Positions 27,187 to 34,751 of a stretch of DNA of 64,000 nt are shown piece by piece. The translations under genes and the position numbers were made by a program. Numbering within the stretch: position 1 is the first letter of the stretch; every line of letters starts with the position of its first letter. The stretch is from JACMRI01 sp043778625. GTDB taxonomy: Bacteria > Bacteroidota > Bacteroidia > UBA4408. Where the stretch lies: the NCBI GenBank assembly GCA_043778625.1, contig JAYWFU010000093.1:1-64000 (forward strand), given 5' to 3'. The notes beneath the pieces were generated by a model, which saw only the letters and a list, made by a program, of their open reading frames with translations, was not told where the DNA came from and searched no databases.

Positions 27187-28653
27187 ATGATAACTGCAAA
27201 CAATTATTACAATCAAATCAACAACATTGGTGTAAACCAATTGCCACCAACATTATTAAAAAGCCACGAGTTAGTAAACAAAGTAACGCAGGAGGGCGCA
27301 AGTTGGGAAACCTATAATGGTAACAGTACAATCAAGCGTATGATTGATTTGTACATATCTAAACTCAATGAATATGTAGAACAAAATCCACCAAAGAAAC
27401 CAAGCAATTCTGTAAAAAAAGAAATACCTAAACGTGAGCCAAAAGCAACGCAATCAAAAGCACATACAACACCTAAAGTAAAACCGAAACCAACTAAAAA
27501 GGTTGATACGGCTAATCAAGTAGAGTATATTGAAGACGAGTTAAAATTCATTAAACGCTTTACATTACTAAATGGTAAAACCAAAACAGCTGAACAAGTA
27601 TTAGGTTTTTTAAACAGTTTACAAAAAGCCATTATTGAAAAACGCATTCGTAAAACTTCGCCTTATGCCAACGAAATAAAAACCATACAAGAAAAATTAG
27701 TACAAACCTACAATGCAATGGATAAAAGTATTACCATTCATTTGAAACCTGAAACGCTTACCAAAATGCTCAAATTAGTGAAGGGCGAAAAGATTATTCC
27801 GTCGATTAAATTCATGAAGCGATATGTGAGTTTGCAAGGCAAAACAGATGTGAGAGCTAAAGCACAAAAATTATTTGACGATATGCAAAAGGCAGTTAAA
27901 CAAGAAGTTTTAACGAAAGCTGATAAATATGCCGATAAAGTAAATGCTATGTATCTTAATTTGTACAACCTTATTTATAAACCCAAACAACACAACATCT
28001 TAGATATTAGCAAACACGAATTAAACGGGTTAATGGGTATTATCAATTCCAGTGGTTGCAATGGCTTAGATGGTATTGACGATGAGGACGAACAACCACG
28101 AAATAAAGTAATGAGTAGCGTTGATTTTGCTAGACTACAATTTGCGAGTATTGGTTTTACAGGTAAGTGGCTCAACTTTATTGGCGACCCTGCACAAGGT
28201 TTTACAACAATGGTATTTGGTAAACCCAAAATGGGTAAATCGTATTTGTGTATTGATTTTGCTGGGTATTTATCTCGTAATCACGGCAAAGTATTATATG
28301 TTGCCAAAGAGGAAAAATTAGATGCTACGCTTCAAAAGAAACTAAACGATACCAATGTAAAGCACCCTAATTTATTTGTAAGCGATTATTTACCCAACGA
28401 TTTATCCGAATACGATTTTGTGTTTATTGATAGTGTAAATAAAATGGAGCTTCAGCCAAATGATTTAGATGAACTTAAATCTTCAAATCCTAACGTATCT
28501 TTTATCTATGTATTCCAAACTACAAAGGAAGGTAATTTTAGAGGTTCTAATCACTTCCAACACGATGTAGATGTGGTTATTGAAGTCCCCGAAAAAGGCA
28601 AGGCTACTCAAAATGGGCGATTTAATCAGGGTGGGGAAATAGAGATATTTTAA
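27187..28653 (+). CDS. RecA-like ATPase with duplicated N-terminal helical modules
   Basis: 488 residues. A basic Pro/Lys-rich linker lies at about 70-110. Two related helical modules follow at about 118-175 (FIKRFTLLNGKTKTAEQVLG) and 207-262 (FMKRYVSLQGKTDVRAKAQK). The C-terminal RecA-like domain has a Walker A GKPKMGKS at about 345 and a Walker B in YDFVFIDSVNKM. It is a cytoplasmic ATPase, probably in DNA transactions of a mobile element. It ends before two terminators and upstream of the recombinase gene. It appears intact, unlike its upstream neighbour. Confidence 0.75.
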   Translation: MITANNYYNQINNIGVNQLPPTLLKSHELVNKVTQEGASWETYNGNSTIKRMIDLYISKLNEYVEQNPPKKPSNSVKKEIPKREPKATQSKAHTTPKVKPKPTKKVDTANQVEYIEDELKFIKRFTLLNGKTKTAEQVLGFLNSLQKAIIEKRIRKTSPYANEIKTIQEKLVQTYNAMDKSITIHLKPETLTKMLKLVKGEKIIPSIKFMKRYVSLQGKTDVRAKAQKLFDDMQKAVKQEVLTKADKYADKVNAMYLNLYNLIYKPKQHNILDISKHELNGLMGIINSSGCNGLDGIDDEDEQPRNKVMSSVDFARLQFASIGFTGKWLNFIGDPAQGFTTMVFGKPKMGKSYLCIDFAGYLSRNHGKVLYVAKEEKLDATLQKKLNDTNVKHPNLFVSDYLPNDLSEYDFVFIDSVNKMELQPNDLDELKSSNPNVSFIYVFQTTKEGNFRGSNHFQHDVDVVIEVPEKGKATQNGRFNQGGEIEIF

Positions 28654-28674
28654 ATAGAATGGTTTTAAAAAATG

Positions 28675-28700
28675 AAAGGTCGGAATATCCGACCTTTTTT
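28675..28700 (+). terminator. Rho-independent terminator
   Basis: AAAGGTCGGA-ATA-TCCGACCTTTTTT: a perfect 10-bp stem with a T tract, 22 bases after the ATPase stop. Confidence 0.9.
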
Positions 28701-28848
28701 AGTTTTATATAGCTACTATAAACATCAAGTTTTCAGCTTCATATCAAAATGTCTCAAGCTATCTATTTTAGCTAAATGCTGGCTAATTTGGTTCGATAAC
28801 CTTATCCTTTCGCCTACTTTAGGTAAAAAATATGTTTTACACCCCAAA

Positions 28849-28885
28849 AAACGCCCCTTACACACTATTTGTAAGGGGCGTTTTT
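28849..28885. terminator. Second strong terminator hairpin
   Basis: AAACGCCCCTTACA and TGTAAGGGGCGTTT pair around a short loop, flanked by A and T runs, so it may work in both directions. It isolates the recombinase gene from upstream transcription. The 351 bases between 28654 and 29004 otherwise hold only G-rich direct repeats. Confidence 0.85.
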
Positions 28886-28904
28886 ATTGGTGTTTATCCC
28901 TAAT

Positions 28905-28963
28905 ATAGGGGTTATGTATAATTAGGGGGCTAAGTAGGGGTCTAATTTTGAGTAGTAGGGGTC
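28905..28963. repeat. G-rich direct repeats upstream of the recombinase, candidate arm-type sites
   Basis: Four related decamers occur in one orientation: ATAGGGGTTA (28905), TTAGGGGGCT (28922), GTAGGGGTCT (28934) and GTAGGGGTCT (28954). The last two are exactly 20 bp apart. Position just before a tyrosine recombinase gene suits accessory integrase-binding sites of an attachment region; this is inference. Confidence 0.4.
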
Positions 28964-29004
28964 TGTATGTGGTATTACAGCTTTTTACTACTTAAAAACA
29001 CTTT

Positions 29005-30189
29005 ATGTATTTACTCAAAATGAACATTTTATTTTATCGCAATAACAAAAAAACTAACAAGCACGGCAACGCCCCTATTTACCTAAGGTTACAACAACAT
29101 GGCCAGCGTAAAGAAATAAGTACTGGCATAGCCGTGGGCGAAAATGAATTTGTAGCCCAACGTGTAACCAAGCACACCATGGCCGATGTGTACAACACTC
29201 AAATTGACAACCTACGCCGTAAGCTACATAGCATAGTGTTAGACTACGAAAACAAACAACTACCCTACAATGTAGCCGTGCTAATGAATGCACTGTTGCA
29301 ACGAGATAAAAAACAAATGTTACTTACCGAGTTGATAGTAGAGTACGATGCCCTACGTGCTACTGATAGCAGTATAAAGCTAAGCACCGTAACCCGTGAT
29401 AGGGCTTGCAACACTGTATTGCAACGCTACCTAAAGTATAGCAAGCAACAACACGTTGCACTGTACCAAATTAATAACCAGTGGGCTAATAATTATATTG
29501 ATTGGTTAATGCTACAAGAGCGTGGAGGCATTAGGTACAACAACGCCGTTGTTAATAAATTTAGAAGCTACCTGCAGCGTGCCATACGCTATGCCGCAAG
29601 CAAAGATTATGTAACCCACAACCTAGTGAGTGCAAGCAAAGTATTGCCCCAAAAAAAGAAAGCCAAAGTAAGCCTTAACACCACCGAACTAGCCTTGTGG
29701 AGTACTTACCTGTTTGCTAGCGTAAAGTTGCAACAGGTGGCGGATATGTTTACGTTTCAATGCCTTACAGGGTTTGATTACGGCTGCCTATGCACCTTTG
29801 ATTACGCGCTACACACCCATGTAACCAATGGCATAACAGTAATAAGTAAGCCAAGAGCCAAAAACGGACAAACGGCATTTTTGCCCCTACACCCAACGGC
29901 ATTAACCATACTTGTAAAATACAATTACAAGTTACCCATAATTAGCGGGCAAAATTATAACTTGTACCTACGTGAGTGTGCGCAAGTAGTGGGCATAACA
30001 CAGCATTTAACCAGCCATGTAGGACGCAAAACATTTGCCAACATAAGTGTTAATTACAAAATTTACAGCATAGATACCGCCAGTAAAATGCTAGGGCATA
30101 ACAACATTAACACCACTCAAAAACACTACGTAAATGTAAACGAAGACCGTGTACTAGCCGAATACCAAAGCAAACAGGCCGAGGTTTAA
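29005..30189 (+). CDS. Tyrosine recombinase / site-specific integrase
   Basis: 394 residues. The N-terminal arm-binding domain (APIYLRLQQHGQRKEISTGI) is followed by a SAM-like core-binding domain (about 100-215) and a catalytic domain. Catalytic residues visible are Lys in PRAKNGQTAFLPL, the HxxR in SHVGRKTF (about 336-339), His in MLGHNNINTTQ and the nucleophile in KHYVN (about 374). The position of the first Arg, usually in TGLRY, reads TGFDY at about 255, a substitution of the kind known for CTnDOT-type integrases. It could integrate the island or the residual element upstream. No flanking att repeat was found. Confidence 0.9.
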   Translation: MYLLKMNILFYRNNKKTNKHGNAPIYLRLQQHGQRKEISTGIAVGENEFVAQRVTKHTMADVYNTQIDNLRRKLHSIVLDYENKQLPYNVAVLMNALLQRDKKQMLLTELIVEYDALRATDSSIKLSTVTRDRACNTVLQRYLKYSKQQHVALYQINNQWANNYIDWLMLQERGGIRYNNAVVNKFRSYLQRAIRYAASKDYVTHNLVSASKVLPQKKKAKVSLNTTELALWSTYLFASVKLQQVADMFTFQCLTGFDYGCLCTFDYALHTHVTNGITVISKPRAKNGQTAFLPLHPTALTILVKYNYKLPIISGQNYNLYLRECAQVVGITQHLTSHVGRKTFANISVNYKIYSIDTASKMLGHNNINTTQKHYVNVNEDRVLAEYQSKQAEV

Positions 30190-30222
30190 AATGTAGTACG
30201 TACCAAGCACTAATATTTTATA

Positions 30223-30230
30223 TATATTTG
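30223..30230 (+). promoter_or_regulatory. TATATTTG -7 box before a gene remnant
   Basis: A perfect TAnnTTTG box, with no clear -33 TTTG. It lies immediately before the start-less remnant, so a transcript would begin at or just before the reading frame. Confidence 0.4.
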
Positions 30231-30231
30231 A

Positions 30232-30399
30232 CACATTAATAGTACTAACGATTTTAAAATAAAATTTGACGGGCAACAACATCAAGTTGATGCTAATGTG
30301 CTTATTAATAGCTTAATTCATACCACCACCGTAGTACAGGAAGTTAATAGATATTTAAACAGCGGTAAGAAAATAGATATTAAAGTTAAAGCCTCCTGC
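30232..30399 (+). pseudogene. Remnant of a small conserved gene, without ATG and cut short
   Basis: The frame reads INSTNDFKIKFDGQQHQVDA, then LINSLIHTTTVVQEVNRYLN and GKKIDIKVKASC before a stop, about 54 residues of good protein sequence. I recognise the pattern as the start of a longer Bacteroidota family. An ATT stands where ATG would be expected, and the sequence breaks after IKVKA at about 30390. It is probably a fragment left at the edge of an insertion, near the recombinase gene. Confidence 0.55.
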
Positions 30400-30420
30400 T
30401 AGTCCTAGCGTTAGGTAGCC

Positions 30421-30468
30421 ATGCAGTTTAGGCTAGTGCGAGCATTTTGCTCGTATTTACTAAACCGC
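30421..30468. repeat. Two-tier hairpin near the island edge
   Basis: The outer stem is GCAGTTTAG (30423-30431) with CTAAACCGC (30460-30468). The inner stem is GCGAGCA with TGCTCGT around a TTT loop (30438-30454). There is no T tract, so it is not a typical terminator. It might be a recombination site or structured RNA. Confidence 0.5.
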
Positions 30469-30574
30469 ACCATAAATATAAAACATAAATAATACCACCA
30501 ACCAATTATTCTACTTTCAATTTTCATTTTTTGCTAAGTACAAGTCAATTTTATAACATACTGTACTAAAAAAG

Positions 30575-30582
30575 TATATTTG
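30575..30582 (+). promoter_or_regulatory. -7 box of a probable promoter for the carbonic-anhydrase operon
   Basis: TATATTTG matches TAnnTTTG exactly and lies 31 bases before the start codon at 30614. No good -33 TTTG is seen at the usual spacing. Confidence 0.45.
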
Positions 30583-30613
30583 TAGCCAAGTAATAATAAA
30601 ACACATACCCTAA

Positions 30614-31126
30614 ATGGCACTTATAAAAACAGTAAACGAACATACCCCACAGTTTGGCAACAATTGTTACCTAGCCGAAAACGCTACTATAGTGGGCAAT
30701 GTAACTATGGGTAATGAGTGTAGCGTGTGGTTTAACGCCGTGGTGCGTGGCGATGTTAACACTATTGTAATGGGCAATAAAGTAAACGTGCAAGACGGTG
30801 CTGTAATACACTGTACTTACCAAAAAACGACGGTAAACATTGGCAATAATGTATCTATAGGGCACAACGCTCTAGTGCACGGTTGCACCATACACGATAA
30901 TGTGTTAGTGGGTATGGGCGCAATAATTATGGACAACTGCGTAATAGGTAGTAATAGTATAATAGCCGCAGGTGCCGTAGTGCTCGAAAACACAGTAGTA
31001 CCCCAAGGGTGTGTGTATGCAGGCGTACCCGCCAAAAAAGTAAAAGACATTAATCCCGAATTACAAAACGACGAAATTAATCGCATTGCCAATAATTATG
31101 TAATGTACAGTAGTTGGTTTAAATAA
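30614..31126 (+). CDS. Gamma-class carbonic anhydrase family protein
   Basis: 170 residues of left-handed beta-helix hexapeptide repeats (AENATIVGNVTMGNECSVWF, NIGNNVSIGHNALVHGCTI). The three zinc-binding His of the gamma class are present at about 66, 84 and 89, so it may bind metal and interconvert CO2 and bicarbonate; many YrdA-like relatives have weak or unknown activity. The C-terminal helix packs on the trimer. The length is normal. It starts a rightward core operon with the DUF4271 and hemD genes. Confidence 0.9.
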   Translation: MALIKTVNEHTPQFGNNCYLAENATIVGNVTMGNECSVWFNAVVRGDVNTIVMGNKVNVQDGAVIHCTYQKTTVNIGNNVSIGHNALVHGCTIHDNVLVGMGAIIMDNCVIGSNSIIAAGAVVLENTVVPQGCVYAGVPAKKVKDINPELQNDEINRIANNYVMYSSWFK

Positions 31127-31135
31127 TTGTAAAAT

Positions 31136-31912
31136 ATGCCCAACACTATTGACTCCCTTCGTACCCATAAGCTACTGTTGCTCAACACCGAGCAGCGCAT
31201 AGCCGTATATGGCGTTAATACTACTAAACCCCAGCAAGGTATAACTACTCGCACTAAAGTAGCGGTAAACAACGATGGTTATTTTATAGGTATAGTAAGT
31301 GCCGTGCTATTGCTTACTTACGTTATGTACACCCAGCGCAAGCGTTTACGTAGTATAATTAATGCAATTGTTGCTGAGCGTTATTTTAATCAATTTGTGC
31401 GTGAGGACAATACGTTAGTGCAACGTGTGTTTTTAATTCTCACCTTAATTTTTGCACTTATCTTACCCTTATTTATTTGTCAGGTTATTAATTACTATCA
31501 CTTTAACACCAGTGATATTAAGGGTTTTGCGCTATACATAGTTTTATTATTGTTGTTAGCTATAGTTTATTTTGTAAAAATTATTACGGCCAGTTTCTTA
31601 GGGTATGTATTTATGATGGAAGATTTGGTAAAGTCGCATTTTTACAATGTGTTTTTAACCAACAATTTATTGGGGCTATGCTTGTTACCTATTGTTACAT
31701 TAATTACTTACGGGCAAGGGCTTTCCGCCCCATTTTTTATTAAAGCAGGGTTGGCAATTATAGTATTAGGGTACACGTTTCGTACGTTACGTTCATTAGT
31801 TATGAACATTGGTTTTAAGGGAGGTGCTGTATATCATTTATTTTTATACTTTTGCACTTTAGAAATTTTACCATTAGTGGTTTTGTTTAAACTATTAAGT
31901 AGTATTATTTAA
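31136..31912 (+). CDS. DUF4271 integral membrane protein
   Basis: 258 residues with about six hydrophobic helices after a soluble N-terminal segment of about 45 residues (GYFIGIVSAVLLLTYVMYTQ; VFLILTLIFALILPLFICQV; and more). This is the DUF4271 pattern: a basic loop RKRLRSIINAIV, a middle MMEDLVKSHFYNVFLTNNLLG and a final LFLYFCTLEILPL. The family is almost always encoded next to a uroporphyrinogen-III synthase-like gene in Bacteroidota, as here. Its role is not established. The gene follows the carbonic anhydrase stop by nine bases. Confidence 0.85.
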   Translation: MPNTIDSLRTHKLLLLNTEQRIAVYGVNTTKPQQGITTRTKVAVNNDGYFIGIVSAVLLLTYVMYTQRKRLRSIINAIVAERYFNQFVREDNTLVQRVFLILTLIFALILPLFICQVINYYHFNTSDIKGFALYIVLLLLLAIVYFVKIITASFLGYVFMMEDLVKSHFYNVFLTNNLLGLCLLPIVTLITYGQGLSAPFFIKAGLAIIVLGYTFRTLRSLVMNIGFKGGAVYHLFLYFCTLEILPLVVLFKLLSSII

Positions 31913-31951
31913 CTATTAAAATATCAAAAGAATAACACACTTAAAAATTAA

Positions 31952-32740
31952 ATGGCAGCACTACTAAAAAAAGACACTCCCGAAGTATTGGATAAGGTTA
32001 AGTCTGTATTAGTAACTCAACCACGACCTGAAACGGACAAATCGCCCTATTTTGATTTAGAAAAGAAATTAAAAATAAAGATTGATTTTAGAGAGTTTAT
32101 TAACGTGCAAGGTATTGATGCGGTAGAGTTTAGAAAAGAACGCATCAACATTGCTGATTATACTGCTGTGGTACTTACGAGCCGTTACGCCATTGACCAT
32201 TTTTTTAGAATGTGTACAGAAATGCGCATAACAGTGCCCGATACCCTAAAGTACTATTGCATGAGCGAAGCGGTGGCTTACTCGTTACAAAAATACATTA
32301 CGTTTCGTAAGCGTAAAATTTTTCACGGCAAACAAACGTTTTTAGATTTGTTAGAAGTGATGAAAAAATCGCCAGATGAAAAATATTTTATACCTTGCGC
32401 AGATATTGCAAAAGCTGAATATACTGAACTACTTACCAAACACAATTTAAACTTTGCCAAAGGTGTGTTGTACAAAACAGTGTGTAGCGACTTGAGCGAT
32501 TTAGCAAATGTTAATTATGATGTAATTGCTTTTTTTAGCCCAGCTAGTGTAGAGTCGTTATTTCAAAATTTTCCAAAATTTAAACAAAACAAAACACGTA
32601 TTGCAGCTTTTGGGCCAACAACTGCACAAGCTTTAAAAGATGCAAAATTACGTATAGATATAAATGCGCCATCGGTAACGGCACCAAGTATGACCATGGC
32701 ACTTGAACAATACATTGTAAAAGCCAACAAAGGCAAGTAA
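31952..32740 (+). CDS. hemD: Uroporphyrinogen-III synthase family protein
   Basis: 262 residues in the two-lobed HemD fold: VKSVLVTQPRPETDKSPYFD at the first lobe, VLTSRYAIDHFF, then IAFFSPASVESLFQNFPKF and TRIAAFGPTTAQAL in the second. The enzyme closes and inverts ring D of hydroxymethylbilane in heme and siroheme synthesis. Bacteroidota paralogs next to DUF4271 have also been tied to surface-protein export phenotypes, so a non-heme role is possible. It lies 39 bases after DUF4271 and ends 10 bases before tRNA-Ala. Confidence 0.85.
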   Translation: MAALLKKDTPEVLDKVKSVLVTQPRPETDKSPYFDLEKKLKIKIDFREFINVQGIDAVEFRKERINIADYTAVVLTSRYAIDHFFRMCTEMRITVPDTLKYYCMSEAVAYSLQKYITFRKRKIFHGKQTFLDLLEVMKKSPDEKYFIPCADIAKAEYTELLTKHNLNFAKGVLYKTVCSDLSDLANVNYDVIAFFSPASVESLFQNFPKFKQNKTRIAAFGPTTAQALKDAKLRIDINAPSVTAPSMTMALEQYIVKANKGK

Positions 32741-32750
32741 CAATAACAAC

Positions 32751-32824
32751 GGGGGATTAGCTCATTTGGCTAGAGCGCTTCGCTGGCAGTGAAGAGGTGA
32801 TCGGTTCGAATCCGATATTCTCCA
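32751..32824 (+). tRNA. tRNA-Ala (anticodon GGC)
   Basis: A full cloverleaf is visible. The acceptor GGGGGAT pairs with ATTCTCC. The D arm contains TAGCTC, the anticodon stem CTTCG/TGAAG encloses the loop CTGGCAG (anticodon GGC), and the T loop is TTCGAAT. The discriminator is A; the CCA is not encoded. A strong terminator follows. Confidence 0.95.
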
Positions 32825-32830
32825 CCCGAT

Positions 32831-32870
32831 AAAAAAACTGCTCGTAGTGTATACTGCGAGCAGTTTTTTT
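32831..32870 (+). terminator. Terminator after tRNA-Ala
   Basis: AAAAAAACTGCTCG pairs perfectly with CGAGCAGTTTTTTT, and the stem extends inward with one wobble pair to a GTAT loop. Confidence 0.9.
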
Positions 32871-32934
32871 ATACTTAGTTTTAATTATTCTCTAATATTT
32901 ATCACCAACTATAACACAATGCATAAATCGCTAG

Positions 32935-33036
32935 TTCCCTGAGTTTTCATCGAAGGGACGAATATAAGAATGTTAACTTAATCAAACTAATACATGCATA
33001 ATAGTACAAACGTCCCTTTGATGAAAACTCAGGAAA
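32935..33036. repeat. 26-bp near-perfect inverted repeats around 50 bp
   Basis: The left arm (32935-32960) starts TTCCCTGAGTTTTCATC; the right arm (33011-33036) is its reverse complement with two mismatches. The 50 bp between them are A/T-rich with no reading frame. The layout resembles a tiny MITE or a cruciform element. It is not a terminator by sequence. Confidence 0.75.
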
Positions 33037-33124
33037 CTACGCAAGAACCAAGGCCACTAAAAATTTTAACATGTAAAAATTTATTTTTTAGCTGAATTCA
33101 ATTTTATAAAAAAACTGTACTTAC

Positions 33125-34255
33125 TTACAACGCCATATAACGTTTGCCAGGTAAGGTTTTTATTTGCCTACTAAACTCCATGTTAAGCAATGCTACTGCT
33201 AGTTTGCTTATGGGCATTTGTACTTGTATGCTTAATTCATCAATATGAATATTGGTAGCGTTTTTTATACTATCGTAAATTAATTTTTCATCATCGTTTA
33301 CAAACTCAAACATTGATTCTTGCCTATGCACAGGCTGTTCGGTTTGCTTTTGCCAACTCATAAATTTTATAATATCGGCGGCTGAGGTTACCAATGCCGC
33401 TTTGTTATATTTAATTAAGTTATTGCACCCCATGCTAAATTCATCGCTACATCGGCCAGGTATGGCAAACACATCTTTGTTGTAGGTGTGCGCTATGTCG
33501 GCAGTAATTAGTGCGCCCCCTTTTGCGGCGGCTTCAATTACGAGTACGGCATCGCTCAGGCCAGCTACTATACGGTTGCGTTTAGGGAAATTTTCTCTAT
33601 CGGGGTTTGTTCCGCTAATAAACTCGGTCATTACAGCACCTTCGCTCTCTACCATGCGCTTAGCTATTTGCGCATGTGCTGCCGGGTATAATTTGTTGAG
33701 CCCATGTGCTAACACTCCAATGGTGGCTAGGTTATTATTTAACGCTGACTTGTGCGCAGTAACATCAATGCCGTAGGCTAAGCCACTAACTATATTTACG
33801 TTATATTCCTTGAGGTCTTCAATAATTTGTTCGGTAATAGCCTCGCCATACGGGGTGGCTTTGCGTGTGCCCACTATGGCTAGGGTGTATTTATTGTCAA
33901 TATCAATAGTACCTTTGTAATACAATAACAGCGGGGCATCGTGGCACTGGCGTAGCTTGTTAGGGTAGGAGGAGCTACCGTATACACAGGTTTTTATGTG
34001 GTTTTTTTCAATAAACATTAACTCCGTTTCGGCACGGTGCAGGCAAGCGGTACGGTGTTCAATTATTGATTGTGCAATGCCTCCTCCCACGCCAAGGGTG
34101 TCTTGCAATTGTTTTTTATTACTTGTAAATATATTTTGTGCCGAACCAAAATGTGCGTACAACAATTTAGCCGTAACATCGCCCACCATAGGTATTTGGG
34201 TCAGTGCTATTTGATACAATAAATCGTTGTTCACGCTATTGTTTTTTAGCAGCAT
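33125..34255 (-). CDS. dprA: DNA-processing protein DprA
   Basis: 376 residues. An N-terminal SAM-like region (TQIPMVGDVTAKLLYAHFGS) is followed by the Rossmann-type DprA domain (YTLAIVGTRKATPYGEA, VSGLAYGIDVTAHKSAL, FPKRNRIVAGLSDAVLVIEA, KGGALITADIAHTY) and a C-terminal winged helix (about 310-376, IHIDELSIQVQMPISKLAVA). It loads RecA onto incoming single-stranded DNA in natural transformation. Its start overlaps the end of the upstream secreted-protein gene by 20 bases. Confidence 0.95.
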   Translation of the reverse strand: MLLKNNSVNNDLLYQIALTQIPMVGDVTAKLLYAHFGSAQNIFTSNKKQLQDTLGVGGGIAQSIIEHRTACLHRAETELMFIEKNHIKTCVYGSSSYPNKLRQCHDAPLLLYYKGTIDIDNKYTLAIVGTRKATPYGEAITEQIIEDLKEYNVNIVSGLAYGIDVTAHKSALNNNLATIGVLAHGLNKLYPAAHAQIAKRMVESEGAVMTEFISGTNPDRENFPKRNRIVAGLSDAVLVIEAAAKGGALITADIAHTYNKDVFAIPGRCSDEFSMGCNNLIKYNKAALVTSAADIIKFMSWQKQTEQPVHRQESMFEFVNDDEKLIYDSIKNATNIHIDELSIQVQMPISKLAVALLNMEFSRQIKTLPGKRYMAL

Positions 34256-34706
34256 CGTTGGCTATTGCTTGCTCCACCGCCTTTATTATGCGGTCTTCCA
34301 TGGCGTTAACAGGTTTCGGAATTTTACCTCTACGCATTATTTTGTTATGCTTACCCGTTGCGTTATCGTACAATGCTATAATAGCTTTTTCAACTGCAAA
34401 AAAGTTTTCGGTATAGCTTGTTTGTAATTCAAAAAAACTCATAGCATAGGCCGTTCCAAAAAATATTTCTATCTCTTGTTCGTCTACTTGTGTGGTTACG
34501 TTACCTTTTATGGTGGTGTTTTTAATGCCCTTATAATCGGCACGCCCGCTTTTGTATATTTTTATTTCAAACTCAGGCAATGCATCATTAAACGAACCTC
34601 TGTACAGGTATATTAATAGGCTATCTGGCGTGGTAGTTTGTTGCGCTTTAGCCGTAGTAGTACAACTAATAATTGTTGCGCAAATAATTAATATGCAGTG
34701 TTTCAT
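34236..34706 (-). CDS. Small secreted hypothetical protein
   Basis: 156 residues. A signal peptide (MKHCILIICATIISCTTTAKAQ) is followed by a compact domain (LPEFEIKIYKSGRADYKGIK, DEQEIEIFFGTAYAMSFFEL, IMRRGKIPKPVNAMEDRIIK) resembling the DUF6438 pattern of Bacteroidota periplasmic proteins, which I cannot confirm. Function is unknown. It sits between purC and dprA on the same strand and overlaps dprA. Confidence 0.7.
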   Translation of the reverse strand: MKHCILIICATIISCTTTAKAQQTTTPDSLLIYLYRGSFNDALPEFEIKIYKSGRADYKGIKNTTIKGNVTTQVDEQEIEIFFGTAYAMSFFELQTSYTENFFAVEKAIIALYDNATGKHNKIMRRGKIPKPVNAMEDRIIKAVEQAIANDAAKKQ

Positions 34707-34751
34707 TGGTTAGTGGTTAAGTTAAAAAAAGGTTATGCAATTTTTAGGCAA

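Larger units (their letters stand above)
30190..30613. other. Gap after the recombinase: gene remnant, hairpin, promoter
   Basis: 424 bases with no intact gene. They hold a TATATTTG box, a start-less gene remnant (30232-30399), a two-tier hairpin (30421-30468) and the promoter-like box before the carbonic anhydrase gene. This is the likely border between mobile and core DNA. Confidence 0.6.
32825..33124. other. Gap between tRNA-Ala and dprA
   Basis: 300 bases without a gene: the tRNA terminator (32831-32870), then a 26-bp inverted-repeat pair (32935-33036), then A/T-rich DNA before the convergent dprA stop. Confidence 0.7.

Noticed and set aside
28672..28908. 78-residue reading frame after the ATPase gene
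   Set aside because: It lies across two terminator hairpins and has no protein-like composition.
32751..32824. tRNA-Ala as attachment site of the island
   Set aside because: The recombinase gene is over 2 kb away, beyond three core genes, and no copy of the tRNA 3' end is found on the other side.
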